64,000 nucleotides of DNA from positions 286,658 to 350,657 of the forward strand of contig NZ_CH672405.1 in assembly GCF_000152885.1 (NCBI RefSeq), read 5' to 3'. A program made the position numbers and the translations under genes. The DNA comes from Idiomarina baltica OS145 (GTDB taxonomy: Bacteria; Pseudomonadota; Gammaproteobacteria; Enterobacterales; Alteromonadaceae). Of the stretch, positions 17,465 through 27,060 are shown piece after piece; positions within the stretch are counted from its first letter, which is position 1; each line of letters starts with the position of its first letter. The notes below the pieces were generated by a model. The model ran no database searches and had not been told where the DNA came from. It saw only the letters and a list, made by a program, of their open reading frames with translations.

Positions 17465-18340
17465 TCATTTAATGGGCAAATACACGTCGGTGATCATTTC
17501 ACTCTCTGGGACGTCAGGGAAAAAACTTATCCGTTCAAAGTAAATCGGAAAATCTCTGATTTCATAACCTGAATCCGCTAGCCATTGCGTGTACAAAAAA
17601 TTCACCACAATACCTATCGCGTCATCGCTACCCGTATGTCTCACTCGCGCACATTTGCCTGCAGGAATAACACTATCGACAACACCATAGTCATTGGGTT
17701 CAGCGGACTGCTCTGCGGAGCAACACAGATCAAATCGGTAGTCTTCCGGCGCCGTCGTATTAGGGTCATCATACACCAAGTTGAACGTTCGACTCTTACT
17801 CGGTGGAAGTCGATTCAGCTTGCGCCACTCAATAAACTTTTGAATCGTTTGTCCCAACCGATTCGGGGCGCCACGATGTGGCATCACAGCAATTGCAATT
17901 TCATCAACCTCAACCACATCGACATTAAAGTTATCGGTGTTACTCATTATGTTGTTCCTTAGCGTTAATATGGGGTCGTATTGAGCGTGCCAAGGAGCCC
18001 AGTGCGGTGTGTCCCGAAAATCGGATGGGCTTTTGTCAAAATACTTTTTAAACGCCCGCGAAAATGCCTCGTGACTCTCGTAGCCGTTCGCCAGTGCGAT
18101 ATCCAAAATACTGCCATTTTCTCTATAAGCGAGCTGATAAGCCGCCCGTTTAAGTCGCAGTAGCCGCACGAGCTTAATCACAGACATCCCCAAGAATGCC
18201 GAGCACTGGCGATGAAAATGGTATTTAGACAAATAGGCGTGCTGACATAACGCATTAACGTCAAGATCGGTATCAAGGTGTGTTTCTATGTAGTTGATCA
18301 CATCCAAAAACCGACGTTGATAGTTCGTCATACCGCACAT
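17465..18340 (-). CDS. AraC-family regulator with C-terminal GyrI-like ligand-binding domain
   Basis: Residues 1-110 form the AraC double helix-turn-helix (LCQHAYLSKYHFHRQCSAFLGMS, then ILDIALANGYESHEAFSRAFKKYFDKSPSDFR). Residues 135-291 match the GyrI-like/effector-binding fold (VVEVDEIAIAVMPHRGAPNRLGQTIQKFIEWR, DLCCSAEQ, IPAGKCARVRHTGS, FPIYFERISFF). The order is that of Rob/SoxS-linked and BmrR-like sensors of small hydrophobic compounds. Purine-rich GAGGGGGA lies just before the ATG at 18340. A downstream ATG at 18331 is possible. Confidence 0.9.
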   Translation of the reverse strand: MCGMTNYQRRFLDVINYIETHLDTDLDVNALCQHAYLSKYHFHRQCSAFLGMSVIKLVRLLRLKRAAYQLAYRENGSILDIALANGYESHEAFSRAFKKYFDKSPSDFRDTPHWAPWHAQYDPILTLRNNIMSNTDNFNVDVVEVDEIAIAVMPHRGAPNRLGQTIQKFIEWRKLNRLPPSKSRTFNLVYDDPNTTAPEDYRFDLCCSAEQSAEPNDYGVVDSVIPAGKCARVRHTGSDDAIGIVVNFLYTQWLADSGYEIRDFPIYFERISFFPDVPESEMITDVYLPIK

Positions 18341-18466
18341 TCCCCCTCAGCAGGTCATCATTAAAACCCAACTGAGGTTGTCAGGCTTGATTAAAATTGC
18401 TCAATTCACAACGTTCGGTTAACACGCTGTTGCCATAGCAGGTTGCCATCTAAATAAAGTGATTAA

Positions 18467-18832
18467 CTAAACCCAAACATCATTCGCCGCCGTTTTACTA
18501 TCCTCTTCGTCGCCAGTATTTACCACGCCACGAGGTTCAATTAGCAACACGTGAGCTTCATGCTCAGCATAGGGTTTGTGCTCGACGCCTTTGGGTACGA
18601 CGTACATTTCACCCTCGGATAACTCAACATGACCATCTCTAAAGTCAATACGCAGCTTACCCGCAAGCACAATAAAAGTCTCATCAGTATCTTTATGATC
18701 ATGCCAAACAAAGTCGCCCTGCAGCTTGACCACTTTAAATTGATAGTCGTTCATCTCTGCAATGACCTTAGGCGACCACTGTTCGTTAAACAGACCTAGT
18801 TTTTCTTTAAAGTTGATAGCGTTGTGTGGCAT
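18467..18832 (-). CDS. Small cupin-domain protein
   Basis: This 121-residue single cupin has motif 1 FVWHDHKDTDETFIVLAGKL (HxH...E metal ligands) and motif 2 GEMYVVPKGVEHKPYAE. It likely binds a divalent metal; the reaction is unknown. AAGGA lies 6 nt before the ATG. It follows csaA by 29 nt on the same strand, probably one transcript. Confidence 0.85.
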   Translation of the reverse strand: MPHNAINFKEKLGLFNEQWSPKVIAEMNDYQFKVVKLQGDFVWHDHKDTDETFIVLAGKLRIDFRDGHVELSEGEMYVVPKGVEHKPYAEHEAHVLLIEPRGVVNTGDEEDSKTAANDVWV

Positions 18833-18861
18833 TTGATTTCCTTATTAGTGTGCTTCATTGG

Positions 18862-19200
18862 CTATGCCAGCCGAGTCCCATTGGGTACATCTCTATCCAC
18901 TGTCGACAGAACGACAGAGCCATCTGCTCGATGCAGTCCGGTCACTAAACACTCCGACATAAACGGACCGATTTGCTTTGGTGGAAAGTTGACGACCACT
19001 AACACCTGCTTACCGAGTAGCTCATCCGGTGCGTATAAGTCAGTGATTTGCGCGCTCGACTTTTTAATGCCAATTTTGTCACCGAAGTCGACCTGTAACT
19101 TATAAGCAGGTCTACGCGCCTCCGGAAAAGGTTGAACATCGACAATCGTACCAACACGAATATCGACTTTTTCAAAATCAGCCCAATTAATAGATTCCAT
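18862..19200 (-). CDS. csaA: tRNA-binding protein CsaA (export chaperone-like)
   Basis: This 112-residue protein is a stand-alone tRNA-binding OB-fold domain: FEKVDIRVGTIVDVQPFPEARRPAYKLQVDFG, then KKSSAQIT and QVLVVVNFPPKQIGPFMSECLVTG. Length and sequence match CsaA, a dimeric protein linked to Sec-dependent export in Bacillus and shown to bind tRNA. GAGGG precedes the ATG. Confidence 0.92.
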   Translation of the reverse strand: MESINWADFEKVDIRVGTIVDVQPFPEARRPAYKLQVDFGDKIGIKKSSAQITDLYAPDELLGKQVLVVVNFPPKQIGPFMSECLVTGLHRADGSVVLSTVDRDVPNGTRLA

Positions 19201-19249
19201 AAGTCGCCCTCAGTGATTTTTCCAATTACGTACTAATGAGTAGCGTTAA

Positions 19250-19573
19250 TTACGCATCATTGTCTGCATTTACCCAATGTAGCTTTAAACCACCCGTATA
19301 TTTAACAACGTAGTTGTACAGCAAAAACACGACTGCAAATGACAGGTAGGCGAGAATAAACATCAGTATCGGGGATAACAACAGTAGGCCGATTTTCCAA
19401 ACTAAACCTTGCACGGAAATTGAAATAATGTAATCAAAGGAAACGGTCGTCTGAACACCGAACACGAGAGCAATAAAACCAAATACTGATATAAATAAAT
19501 TGATTATCAATGCGACAGCAGCAAGTACTTTTGCGCTTTGTTTAACGTCGATTTTTTTGAGCTCATACTCCAT
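19250..19573 (-). CDS. Small integral membrane protein of unknown function
   Basis: This 107-residue protein has an N-terminal cytoplasmic stretch (MEYELKKIDVKQSAKVLA), a first membrane helix (about 17-40) and a second (about 60-86), then a short charged tail. The start resembles small DUF3566-like membrane proteins found in many bacteria, but I do not recognise a defined family. AAAGG lies 9 nt upstream of the ATG. Confidence 0.6.
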   Translation of the reverse strand: MEYELKKIDVKQSAKVLAAVALIINLFISVFGFIALVFGVQTTVSFDYIISISVQGLVWKIGLLLLSPILMFILAYLSFAVVFLLYNYVVKYTGGLKLHWVNADNDA

Positions 19574-19662
19574 TATAATAAACCTTTACATTAATGACCT
19601 GCCTTCCAAACTATATGTTTATGCATACTTTGACCAGTTAAAAATCGATAACTCCTTCCTCG

Positions 19663-19688
19663 AGAGCCATCTTATTTACGATGGCTCT
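19663..19688. other. Perfect 9-bp stem-loop in an intergenic region
   Basis: AGAGCCATC (19663-19671) and GATGGCTCT (19680-19688) pair across an 8-nt loop. No T-run follows on either strand. It lies between two divergent genes, so its role is unclear. Confidence 0.4.
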
Positions 19689-19843
19689 ATTCGTTAGCCT
19701 GTTCATCATTGGTTTCCAAAAAAGCCAGGAATCATCCCAGCTTAAAACACCTGCCTTGTGAAGTTTTCTGAGACAACCCTGAGTACTATGTTACTTTATA
19801 GTCAATGCTGTAAGTGCAGCTGCACCCAAAAGGTCTCTCGTAC

Positions 19844-20314
19844 ATGCTAAAAATTATTTTACTCGTTATTGCTCTTTCACCGTTAACTGCGATGGGCTGC
19901 TCGTGTGTCAGCACAGCAAAAAGTATTAACGATGTCATTAACGAACATGATGCCATTTTCATGGGAGTTGCGCTTAAAACTGAAAAAACACCAGGTGACT
20001 GGTATACCTCATTTTACAAGACAAAAATAAAAGTAGAACAAATCTGGAAAGGTAACGGCATGCCTACATCTGTTTTCATCAAAACTAACATCGAGACGAA
20101 CTCGTGCGGCGGGTCTGCTCCTCAGGTTGGCAACCGATTTCTGATTTTTGCCCATAAAACTCAAGATAACTTGTATTTAACAGGTGGTTGCTCAACATTT
20201 ATGGATCTCAACCAAGTCGAAAAAGATCTCGATTCTCTCAGTTCAGAACAACTGGCTGAGTGGCAATCGATGTTCTCAGAAATGTTTAAAGCAATGGCGA
20301 GTGCAGAGAAATAA
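19844..20314 (+). CDS. Secreted protein with TIMP-like (CxC) mature N terminus
   Basis: A signal peptide (MLKIILLVIALSPLTAMG) is followed by a mature start CSCVSTAKSINDVINEHDAIFMGVALKTE. The CxC start, the IFMG strand and the later NSCGG and GGCSTF cysteines are the pattern of bacterial proteins related to the TIMP/NTR OB-fold. A lipoprotein cleavage before the first Cys is possible, though the lipobox is poor. The start at 19844 is chosen over a GTG at 19814 because the signal peptide begins there. Function is unknown. Confidence 0.7.
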   Translation: MLKIILLVIALSPLTAMGCSCVSTAKSINDVINEHDAIFMGVALKTEKTPGDWYTSFYKTKIKVEQIWKGNGMPTSVFIKTNIETNSCGGSAPQVGNRFLIFAHKTQDNLYLTGGCSTFMDLNQVEKDLDSLSSEQLAEWQSMFSEMFKAMASAEK

Positions 20315-20336
20315 ACAAGCGATGTCACGAACTACA

Positions 20337-20663
20337 TCACCCCAACTTTTTTTCCAGAAAATTAATCGTTTCATTAACCGCTGAACTGGCATATTGACGG
20401 CTCGCAAATAGTAAACTGACCGGCGTAGGCGGCGGCATATAAGCACTTAAGATTTGTTTGAGTTCGCCACTCATAATTAAATCAGTCACTGAGTACTGAG
20501 GTAAAAAGCCAATACCCAGCCCCTTTTGCGCAGCCTGTCGCGTAGCGCGATTCTCATCACTAAAAAAGCGCCCTTTTACCGTTATCGGGATCTCTTTTCC
20601 AGAGCGATAAAAGCGCCAGCGACAGTTATCTTGGCCGCTCGCGCGGTTTACCCGATGCTTACG
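20337..20663 (-). pseudogene. 3' remnant of a LysR-family regulator gene
   Basis: The minus strand encodes about 108 residues that end in NFLEKKLG. They contain RFYRSGKEIPITVKGRFFSDENRATRQAAQ and GLGIGFLPQYSVTD, the end of a LysR substrate-binding domain. Upstream the frame meets a stop at once (TAA just before the ATT codon at about 20663). The DNA-binding domain and about 200 residues are missing and there is no start. The break lies about 90 nt from the end of the defence cluster, so it probably marks the left junction of inserted DNA. Confidence 0.75.
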
Positions 20664-20751
20664 AATTTAGCGCCACGAGCCGATCCAAGTATTCGACAAG
20701 CCGTTTTAGTGTTTATACTGCCAATACTAATAGGCATCCTTTCTCCGTCTA

Positions 20752-23700
20752 CTAGCTCGATAGAACCTCATTGAATGTAATAATTGTAGGCCAATTGCCC
20801 GAGTGTCGCATTTCTAAGTGTTCATTTAGTTTCATAGAGGTATCTACTTGGATTATAGAGTCACCTTCGAAAGGGAACTGACGCGCTTCATAACTTTTGC
20901 TGAAAGCTTTCCAATAACCAAAACCTTGATCAAATATCACTTCAATGATTCGGCCGGAGGTCCATTTCAATTCAAGCTTGCGAGAATGTTGCAGTTCCTG
21001 CGCATTATCTTTCAGTGTAATGGTTGTGCCATTTACACTAGGGCAAGCTCTGCTGATTAGTTGTTCCATAAATTCTCGCTGCTCATAATCGAAGCTCCAG
21101 TCATGAAATACTAAACGACCTTCTATGTTCGCTTCAGATTTTAATGCTGTAATATCAATTGACTTCGGCTCACACCTACTAAACAACTTAATAAAACTCA
21201 TAAGCATCATCACTGCCCATGGGCTTTTCAAATAGCGATCGGAATAGCTTATTGAGAGCAGTGTATCGTTTTTTATTAACTCCAATAATAACGGGAACTC
21301 GCGTTGAAGTAAGCCAACCATGCGAAGTGGCAACTGCAATAAGGCACCATCAAGCTCCTGCTTAACATATACGATTTTGGTAGTAACAGCGCCTTCATAA
21401 TTACCCCAATCAGATGTATTACAAGGCGTTAGCTGTAATTTGGGGAACTCGATTGAACTAACCCAAACTGCATGCTCATCGGTTAACCAATCGTCGTTAA
21501 TTTCAGTCGTACGTTCCGAGTTACTTAACAAGCTGAATGTTTTGTCGCCTGCTATTAATTGAAATCCTAGGGTGACGTCTTTGAGCAGACCAGCCGTCTC
21601 TCCGTAACTTATTTCTACACCTAAATACTCAAGGTTTTTTAAAGTGCGTTTCAAATCATTAACCAATACCTGCCTGCTATTCAAAGCTAAAGTTACACTA
21701 ACCTTATCGATGGTAATTAGATTTAAAATAAAGGAACGAAACGCATCTGCACTGAGATCCCAACGCTCAGTATCGCCATTCATTGGTAAAACGACGCGAA
21801 TGGATTCGTTCGTGTGTTTGGCGCGATTTTTCAACATATGGAACGCACGTAAAACACCAGATGAGCAAAACGCCGCATCAGGAATTTGCGTAAACTCTTG
21901 TGGTAACTCAAGGTGTTCAAGAATTTGACTCTCGTCAAGCCAAGCAATAGCAGCCCGACGGTCTAGTTCAAAACGCTCGACACTTGAATCATTGCCGGCT
22001 AAACAATGAGAACAGACCGTGTCACACTGGCTCGGACATTCAAGCTGTTTGCGAGTTGCGCGTAATAGACCGACCAAGTCATCTATGGCAGTAATAACGA
22101 AACCAGCCCCACCGCTTGCTTCATCAAACAATTGAATTACCATTCGGGGCGCACCATTCTCTAAATCCAGTTCTTCGCGCGTAGAAAAGCCAATTTCACT
22201 TGGCGAAATACCTAATTGCTCAGCCAGCACCTCGCGCATGGCAACCGCCAACGTATCGGCCACCATATGGTGCTCATCACTGGTTGTTAACCACTGTTGT
22301 TGCAGCGGATTACGCAAGCATATTTCAAGCACGTCCGTGCGTACTTGATACCCCAGCGCAATATTCGATTTAACATGTCCTCCCGAGCAAGATTCCTTTA
22401 AATCACCGGCAACGGCCCCACCTAATGGACGGTGGTCTCTCAGCACGTCCAGTTCACTAGGAATTGTATCTGTCGCGGTCATTGAGGCTGCGCGGCCACA
22501 TGCTAAACATACAGCAAAGCCGTAGCCATACTCTCCTTTGGTGTGATGGAAAATTTGCCCGTTGTGGCCAAACCGCACAAAGCCGCAGTCTTTGTTAGGC
22601 AGCGTAACTTGTTCGCCTATTAGGCTCACCCGAGGTTCAGCCACCGGAATAAACTTCTGAGTAAGAATATCGTTGCTTGTCGGCTTCCAGAAGTCGGTTA
22701 AAAAACCTGTGGGGCGCAGGGTGCTCACCTTTTCACGCTCGGGAATTAACGCGCGACATTGCATATTCGAACAGCACAGATCGCGGCTATTGGCATAAGC
22801 ATTTTCACGAACTCCTGTTGTACCGCACTTATCACAACGCCAAGCTACCGCAAAATGAATGTCATCATTATTGCCTGGATTTGTGAAATCTTTTATCACA
22901 ATTCCCTCAGAACGATAAGCACGCCCATCAATAACTAACGTTGCGCCAGGAGCATATTCACGTAACGCAATGTTGAGACTGCGCGAAGGTTTTTCTTTGT
23001 TTACAAATACATTGTCTTCGCGCTCTTTGAATTCTTTTTGTCGTTTGCTTTCTTTAAAGTCTTCAATGTTTTTATGATCTAGTTCGACCACATTGGTTGG
23101 GAAGCCATGTCCAGGTAAAAACGTGCTGCTAATCAATTCCTTCAATAAAAACTGACTGTTATGTGCACTTAATTCAAACGCAAGTGCACGCTTGTACGGC
23201 TCATCCGTCGAGGTATCATACAACGCTTGAATGCGTTGACGCTCCTCCAACCAGTCGGTTTTAATATCAGTTAATTTATCTTTCGCGGCTAGAATTAATT
23301 GACTTAATGACTCACCTGCTAGGCTAGTTTGATTAATCACTGACTTAACGGCATCGGCAAACTCGTCGCGTGAATAATCCATCCATGCCAACATTGTTTC
23401 GCATTCTGATGGTTCGCCCCCAAAAAATGACTCTGCCGATAACCGCGTACGATCACCCTCATCAGGTAACGTTCTTAAGAACGCGGCTAACAGCACCGCA
23501 TTCACGTGGCGCTGAACAATTGAACGCGAACTCAGAATCACTTTTGGGGCTGGAATAGCTGTCACAAAAGGCCACATTGGGTTAAGAAAAGCACGCTGGT
23601 TATGCGGGTCGGCCTTACACAAAGTATAAGCGATTGCCCGTGACTCTTTGCGTCGACCAGCACGACCAGCTCGCTGCAAATAATTGGCTGGGTGCGGCGG

Positions 23701-26700
23701 CAAATTATTCATCACAACAGCTGATATGCCACCAATATCGACGCCCATTTCCATGGTTGTTGAACAGTTTAAAACGTTGACATCACCTAACTTGAACAAA
23801 TTTTCATAGTTTGACAATGTTTTTGTCGACTGCTGAGCCGAATGTTCAGCTGTACGATAGTAAAAGCCCCCTTCGACAATACGATCACTTAGATTATTCC
23901 ACACCCCTTTACTGCGCAATTCGCGCACTGTCGGATGACTATTTAACTTCTCGCGTATTTCCCTAATTTGCGCAATACCAGACTCAAGAGAAGATAACTC
24001 GGTAAAATCGGGCATCTTAACCAGTTCACAGCGGTAATCAGCATCCGTAAGCTTGCGCGGTAGGTAGGGTGTTAATCCTCTAAACGTGGTGTCAATTAGC
24101 CGATATGTATTCGGACACAACCAAGCCTTACGTGGCAACGAAAAATTCAACGATGATAATTCTAACTGGAACCCGTTACTGCCAGATTGCTTGAGTATTT
24201 GATGCTGAGTTAGATCCGTCCACGCCCGCATCAGCCATAAGTTAATTTTGTCCTTGTCTTCAGCGTGAGCGGTTGAAAGGCCAGTTGCCAATTCAAGTAG
24301 TTTCACCAATCGGTTTTTATTCGCTGTTCGCACCTGCGGCCATTTTCTTATACGCGGGTTTTCTTGAATATCAGCGTTAGGCGAAAACAGAAACTTTTGC
24401 GTCGACAAGCTGCCCATCCAGTTCTGTAGGTCATCGTCCATACGCATCATGCGGTTTTCTCGCACATAGAAATCCAATGCAACTTTTAGAAAGTTCTTCC
24501 AATCATCGAGCGTAAGCTTGGAGCGCTCTCTCAAATTACCGGTTGCATTATGCGCAAAGGTTTCTTCCCAGAATTGGGGGCAGCTGCGAACCTGCTCAAG
24601 ACCCTCATAACCAACAGCAACTAACCCTAAGGTTTCGGTACTGATTTGCTTTTTTGGACGACGAGAAAATTCACGCATCATCAGCAACTGAGTAAGACGA
24701 CGTGGTCCACCTTCATCCCCAAATAATCGCGGGTTTGCATACCTATTGTATTTTAACATGGCACTTTTAATGTCATGCTGCTCTATAAAGCGATTCTCCA
24801 AATCGGTATATAAAACATTTACCGTCTGAGGCTCTTGCTGTTCGTTAAGTAGTCGCTCGAGCTCTTGCTCTTTTTTACTTGCTTTGTCATGCTGCTTTGA
24901 TTGCTTTGCGTACGCAATAACCATGCGAAGATCTTCAATTTTTTCGTTCACTTCAGCAGCTTTTTGTCCACCTATTAACTCTAGGTTCTTTTGTTGAAGT
25001 AATTGAAATACTAGACCACGAATACGCGAGCGTTCAGCCTCATGCTGCATGCGCACAGCCATTCGTGCTGTCCCTTGACGACTGTCAGTAAATGTAATGA
25101 GCTTCCTACCACGGCCTGGCAGCTCTTCTGGGCTGCGCTTGTTTGAATCTTTTTTGTCCGCATCAGGGCAAAACTCAAGAACGGTCGGCACCGCATTGGT
25201 TATGTAAAACGGTGCACCTAAATGTGCGCCACGATAAAAGTCACCTTTTGAATCCGTCTCACTAGCGCAAGCCGAACAGTTATCTATCTCGCCTACCCCT
25301 ATTTTTATAGAAATGTACTCATCGTCAATAACAGCGAACTCGCTTGTTTGTCTATTAAGGCTTTGCAAACAATAATGTTCGTTTTCAGAGGTCACAGCAC
25401 CAATCACAACATTGGAGCTTACGCCGCGTAAAATGCTTTCTTTTTCATCGTCGGCAGGAGTGTCATCACCATCATCTTGCTCAATGTTCAATGAAAACTC
25501 ATCAACACCCCGAGAAACTCGATGAGTTAATTTTCCGCGTTGATCTGCTGCTAATAAATGCGGTTCACTGCACTCGTTACAAAATACGACTTCAAAAACT
25601 GGCGCTCCACAATCACAATGTGAGCGCTCTGTTACGTAAACGGTTCCAAACGGAAAACTATTGAGCTCGGCTGGCTTGACATTGCAGCTATGGTCAACGC
25701 AAGCCCATAAGCCATGCAGCATCCGTTGAAAAAAGTGTGCTCGAACCTTCAAAAACGGATCGCCTTGCTTATCGCCCTTCGTGCCTGTCATCACGTCTAA
25801 CCAACTCAGAACTTCGACTTGTTGCTGTTGCAACGTTTTTCCTTCCAATAAAGGCGCTACACTCGCCACTAAGTCATCTAGTCGCTGAGGCTTGTCAGTA
25901 TCAAGAATTGTCGCACGTAATTTACTCGCGATAGCGCTCGACGATAGAGCTTTGAAACGCGACGCAGATACCTCCTCAGCGCTGTCAATTGCATTTACGT
26001 CATCAAGTGTATACGGGGTTGACTGCTCTAGCCACCCACCGCTTAATTGAGGGGTAATTCGACGACCCGTAATGACCGAAACCTGCTCAATAGGAACACC
26101 GGCCAAGTCGGCCAAATAATGCTGAAGCTTTTCCTCTGCATTAGCATCAGCAATAGTTGCCGACGTCGCCACAAAGCGAATATCTTTCGACTGACGCCCA
26201 AACGCATTCACCACCCGCTTCAATAGCAGTGATAGCTCCGCTGCTTGCGAACCAACATAGGTGTGAGCTTCGTCCAATACAATCCAGCGTAGCGACTGCT
26301 GCTGCTTTGAAATTTCCAAAATAGGACTATCAACTTGACGTACCAGCATGTACTCAAGCATGGTAGAGTTAGTCATTAGAATCGGAGCAGGCTCTTTTCG
26401 TAGTAATTCACGCGATAGTATTTGGTTCTTCAATATCGCTTGGCGTTTACGCACTTCAGATTTGCTGGCTTTGTGCTCAGTTTTACCATTATATAAGCAA
26501 AAGCGAATATCGCCTTCAAACTGGCGTGTCCACGCATCGAGTCGCTCTTGCTGTGAGTTAATCAGCGCATTTAACGGATAAAGAAACAGTGCTCGAACAC
26601 CAATTAATGCGCTCTGTGTTGCTTTTTGTTCGCGAATCAAGTCATCGAGAATGGGTACCATAAAGCATTCGGTTTTACCTGAGCCTGTCCCCGTAGTAAT

Positions 26701-27051
26701 TACCGCTGAACGCGGTTTTTTATCGGTTAACACCTGCCAAGCTTCAACTTGGTGTTTATATGGTTTGATTGATTTATCGAACTCGTATTTAGGTGCTTCG
26801 TGCAACGTTTTAATTAATTGCGGATGCAATAATTCGGGGCTCAATTCGGCAAAACTCTTCTTTCCAGGCGTCCAGCCAAATGTATGTTCAAATACAGGAT
26901 TGGCCAAAAAACTACCTTCTGCACCTAAACAATCGCTAAATTGCTTTTCAATATGCCGGCGAAGGCCTTCATTACGTATACCTAATACGCCCAACGTCGC
27001 TTCTTTAATCCGATTTTGAGATTGTTCAATTAATGCCTGGAAAAAATTCAT
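20752..27051 (-). CDS. druE: Druantia type III helicase DruE (DEAD/DEAH helicase with DUF1998)
   Basis: This 2099-residue superfamily 2 helicase has Walker A GTGSGKTE at residues 121-128, DEAH at 260-263, ATSAT near 297, and helicase motif VI QRAGRAGRR near 1120. A zinc-ribbon-like segment (CDKCGTTG, then CCSNMQC) and other Cys pairs (CDCGAP, CNECSE) are present. Around 1640-1690 lies a DUF1998-type region with ASGGAGF and the cluster CPSQCDTVCSHC. Size, architecture and the upstream partner fit DruE of Druantia type III anti-phage systems rather than DISARM DrmA (shorter, with drmB/methylase neighbours). It follows druH by 9 nt with AAGAG before the ATG, so the two are cotranscribed. The C-terminal 350 residues have no recognised domain. 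Confidence 0.85.
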   Translation of the reverse strand: MNFFQALIEQSQNRIKEATLGVLGIRNEGLRRHIEKQFSDCLGAEGSFLANPVFEHTFGWTPGKKSFAELSPELLHPQLIKTLHEAPKYEFDKSIKPYKHQVEAWQVLTDKKPRSAVITTGTGSGKTECFMVPILDDLIREQKATQSALIGVRALFLYPLNALINSQQERLDAWTRQFEGDIRFCLYNGKTEHKASKSEVRKRQAILKNQILSRELLRKEPAPILMTNSTMLEYMLVRQVDSPILEISKQQQSLRWIVLDEAHTYVGSQAAELSLLLKRVVNAFGRQSKDIRFVATSATIADANAEEKLQHYLADLAGVPIEQVSVITGRRITPQLSGGWLEQSTPYTLDDVNAIDSAEEVSASRFKALSSSAIASKLRATILDTDKPQRLDDLVASVAPLLEGKTLQQQQVEVLSWLDVMTGTKGDKQGDPFLKVRAHFFQRMLHGLWACVDHSCNVKPAELNSFPFGTVYVTERSHCDCGAPVFEVVFCNECSEPHLLAADQRGKLTHRVSRGVDEFSLNIEQDDGDDTPADDEKESILRGVSSNVVIGAVTSENEHYCLQSLNRQTSEFAVIDDEYISIKIGVGEIDNCSACASETDSKGDFYRGAHLGAPFYITNAVPTVLEFCPDADKKDSNKRSPEELPGRGRKLITFTDSRQGTARMAVRMQHEAERSRIRGLVFQLLQQKNLELIGGQKAAEVNEKIEDLRMVIAYAKQSKQHDKASKKEQELERLLNEQQEPQTVNVLYTDLENRFIEQHDIKSAMLKYNRYANPRLFGDEGGPRRLTQLLMMREFSRRPKKQISTETLGLVAVGYEGLEQVRSCPQFWEETFAHNATGNLRERSKLTLDDWKNFLKVALDFYVRENRMMRMDDDLQNWMGSLSTQKFLFSPNADIQENPRIRKWPQVRTANKNRLVKLLELATGLSTAHAEDKDKINLWLMRAWTDLTQHQILKQSGSNGFQLELSSLNFSLPRKAWLCPNTYRLIDTTFRGLTPYLPRKLTDADYRCELVKMPDFTELSSLESGIAQIREIREKLNSHPTVRELRSKGVWNNLSDRIVEGGFYYRTAEHSAQQSTKTLSNYENLFKLGDVNVLNCSTTMEMGVDIGGISAVVMNNLPPHPANYLQRAGRAGRRKESRAIAYTLCKADPHNQRAFLNPMWPFVTAIPAPKVILSSRSIVQRHVNAVLLAAFLRTLPDEGDRTRLSAESFFGGEPSECETMLAWMDYSRDEFADAVKSVINQTSLAGESLSQLILAAKDKLTDIKTDWLEERQRIQALYDTSTDEPYKRALAFELSAHNSQFLLKELISSTFLPGHGFPTNVVELDHKNIEDFKESKRQKEFKEREDNVFVNKEKPSRSLNIALREYAPGATLVIDGRAYRSEGIVIKDFTNPGNNDDIHFAVAWRCDKCGTTGVRENAYANSRDLCCSNMQCRALIPEREKVSTLRPTGFLTDFWKPTSNDILTQKFIPVAEPRVSLIGEQVTLPNKDCGFVRFGHNGQIFHHTKGEYGYGFAVCLACGRAASMTATDTIPSELDVLRDHRPLGGAVAGDLKESCSGGHVKSNIALGYQVRTDVLEICLRNPLQQQWLTTSDEHHMVADTLAVAMREVLAEQLGISPSEIGFSTREELDLENGAPRMVIQLFDEASGGAGFVITAIDDLVGLLRATRKQLECPSQCDTVCSHCLAGNDSSVERFELDRRAAIAWLDESQILEHLELPQEFTQIPDAAFCSSGVLRAFHMLKNRAKHTNESIRVVLPMNGDTERWDLSADAFRSFILNLITIDKVSVTLALNSRQVLVNDLKRTLKNLEYLGVEISYGETAGLLKDVTLGFQLIAGDKTFSLLSNSERTTEINDDWLTDEHAVWVSSIEFPKLQLTPCNTSDWGNYEGAVTTKIVYVKQELDGALLQLPLRMVGLLQREFPLLLELIKNDTLLSISYSDRYLKSPWAVMMLMSFIKLFSRCEPKSIDITALKSEANIEGRLVFHDWSFDYEQREFMEQLISRACPSVNGTTITLKDNAQELQHSRKLELKWTSGRIIEVIFDQGFGYWKAFSKSYEARQFPFEGDSIIQVDTSMKLNEHLEMRHSGNWPTIITFNEVLSS

Positions 27052-27060
27052 GATTTACTC

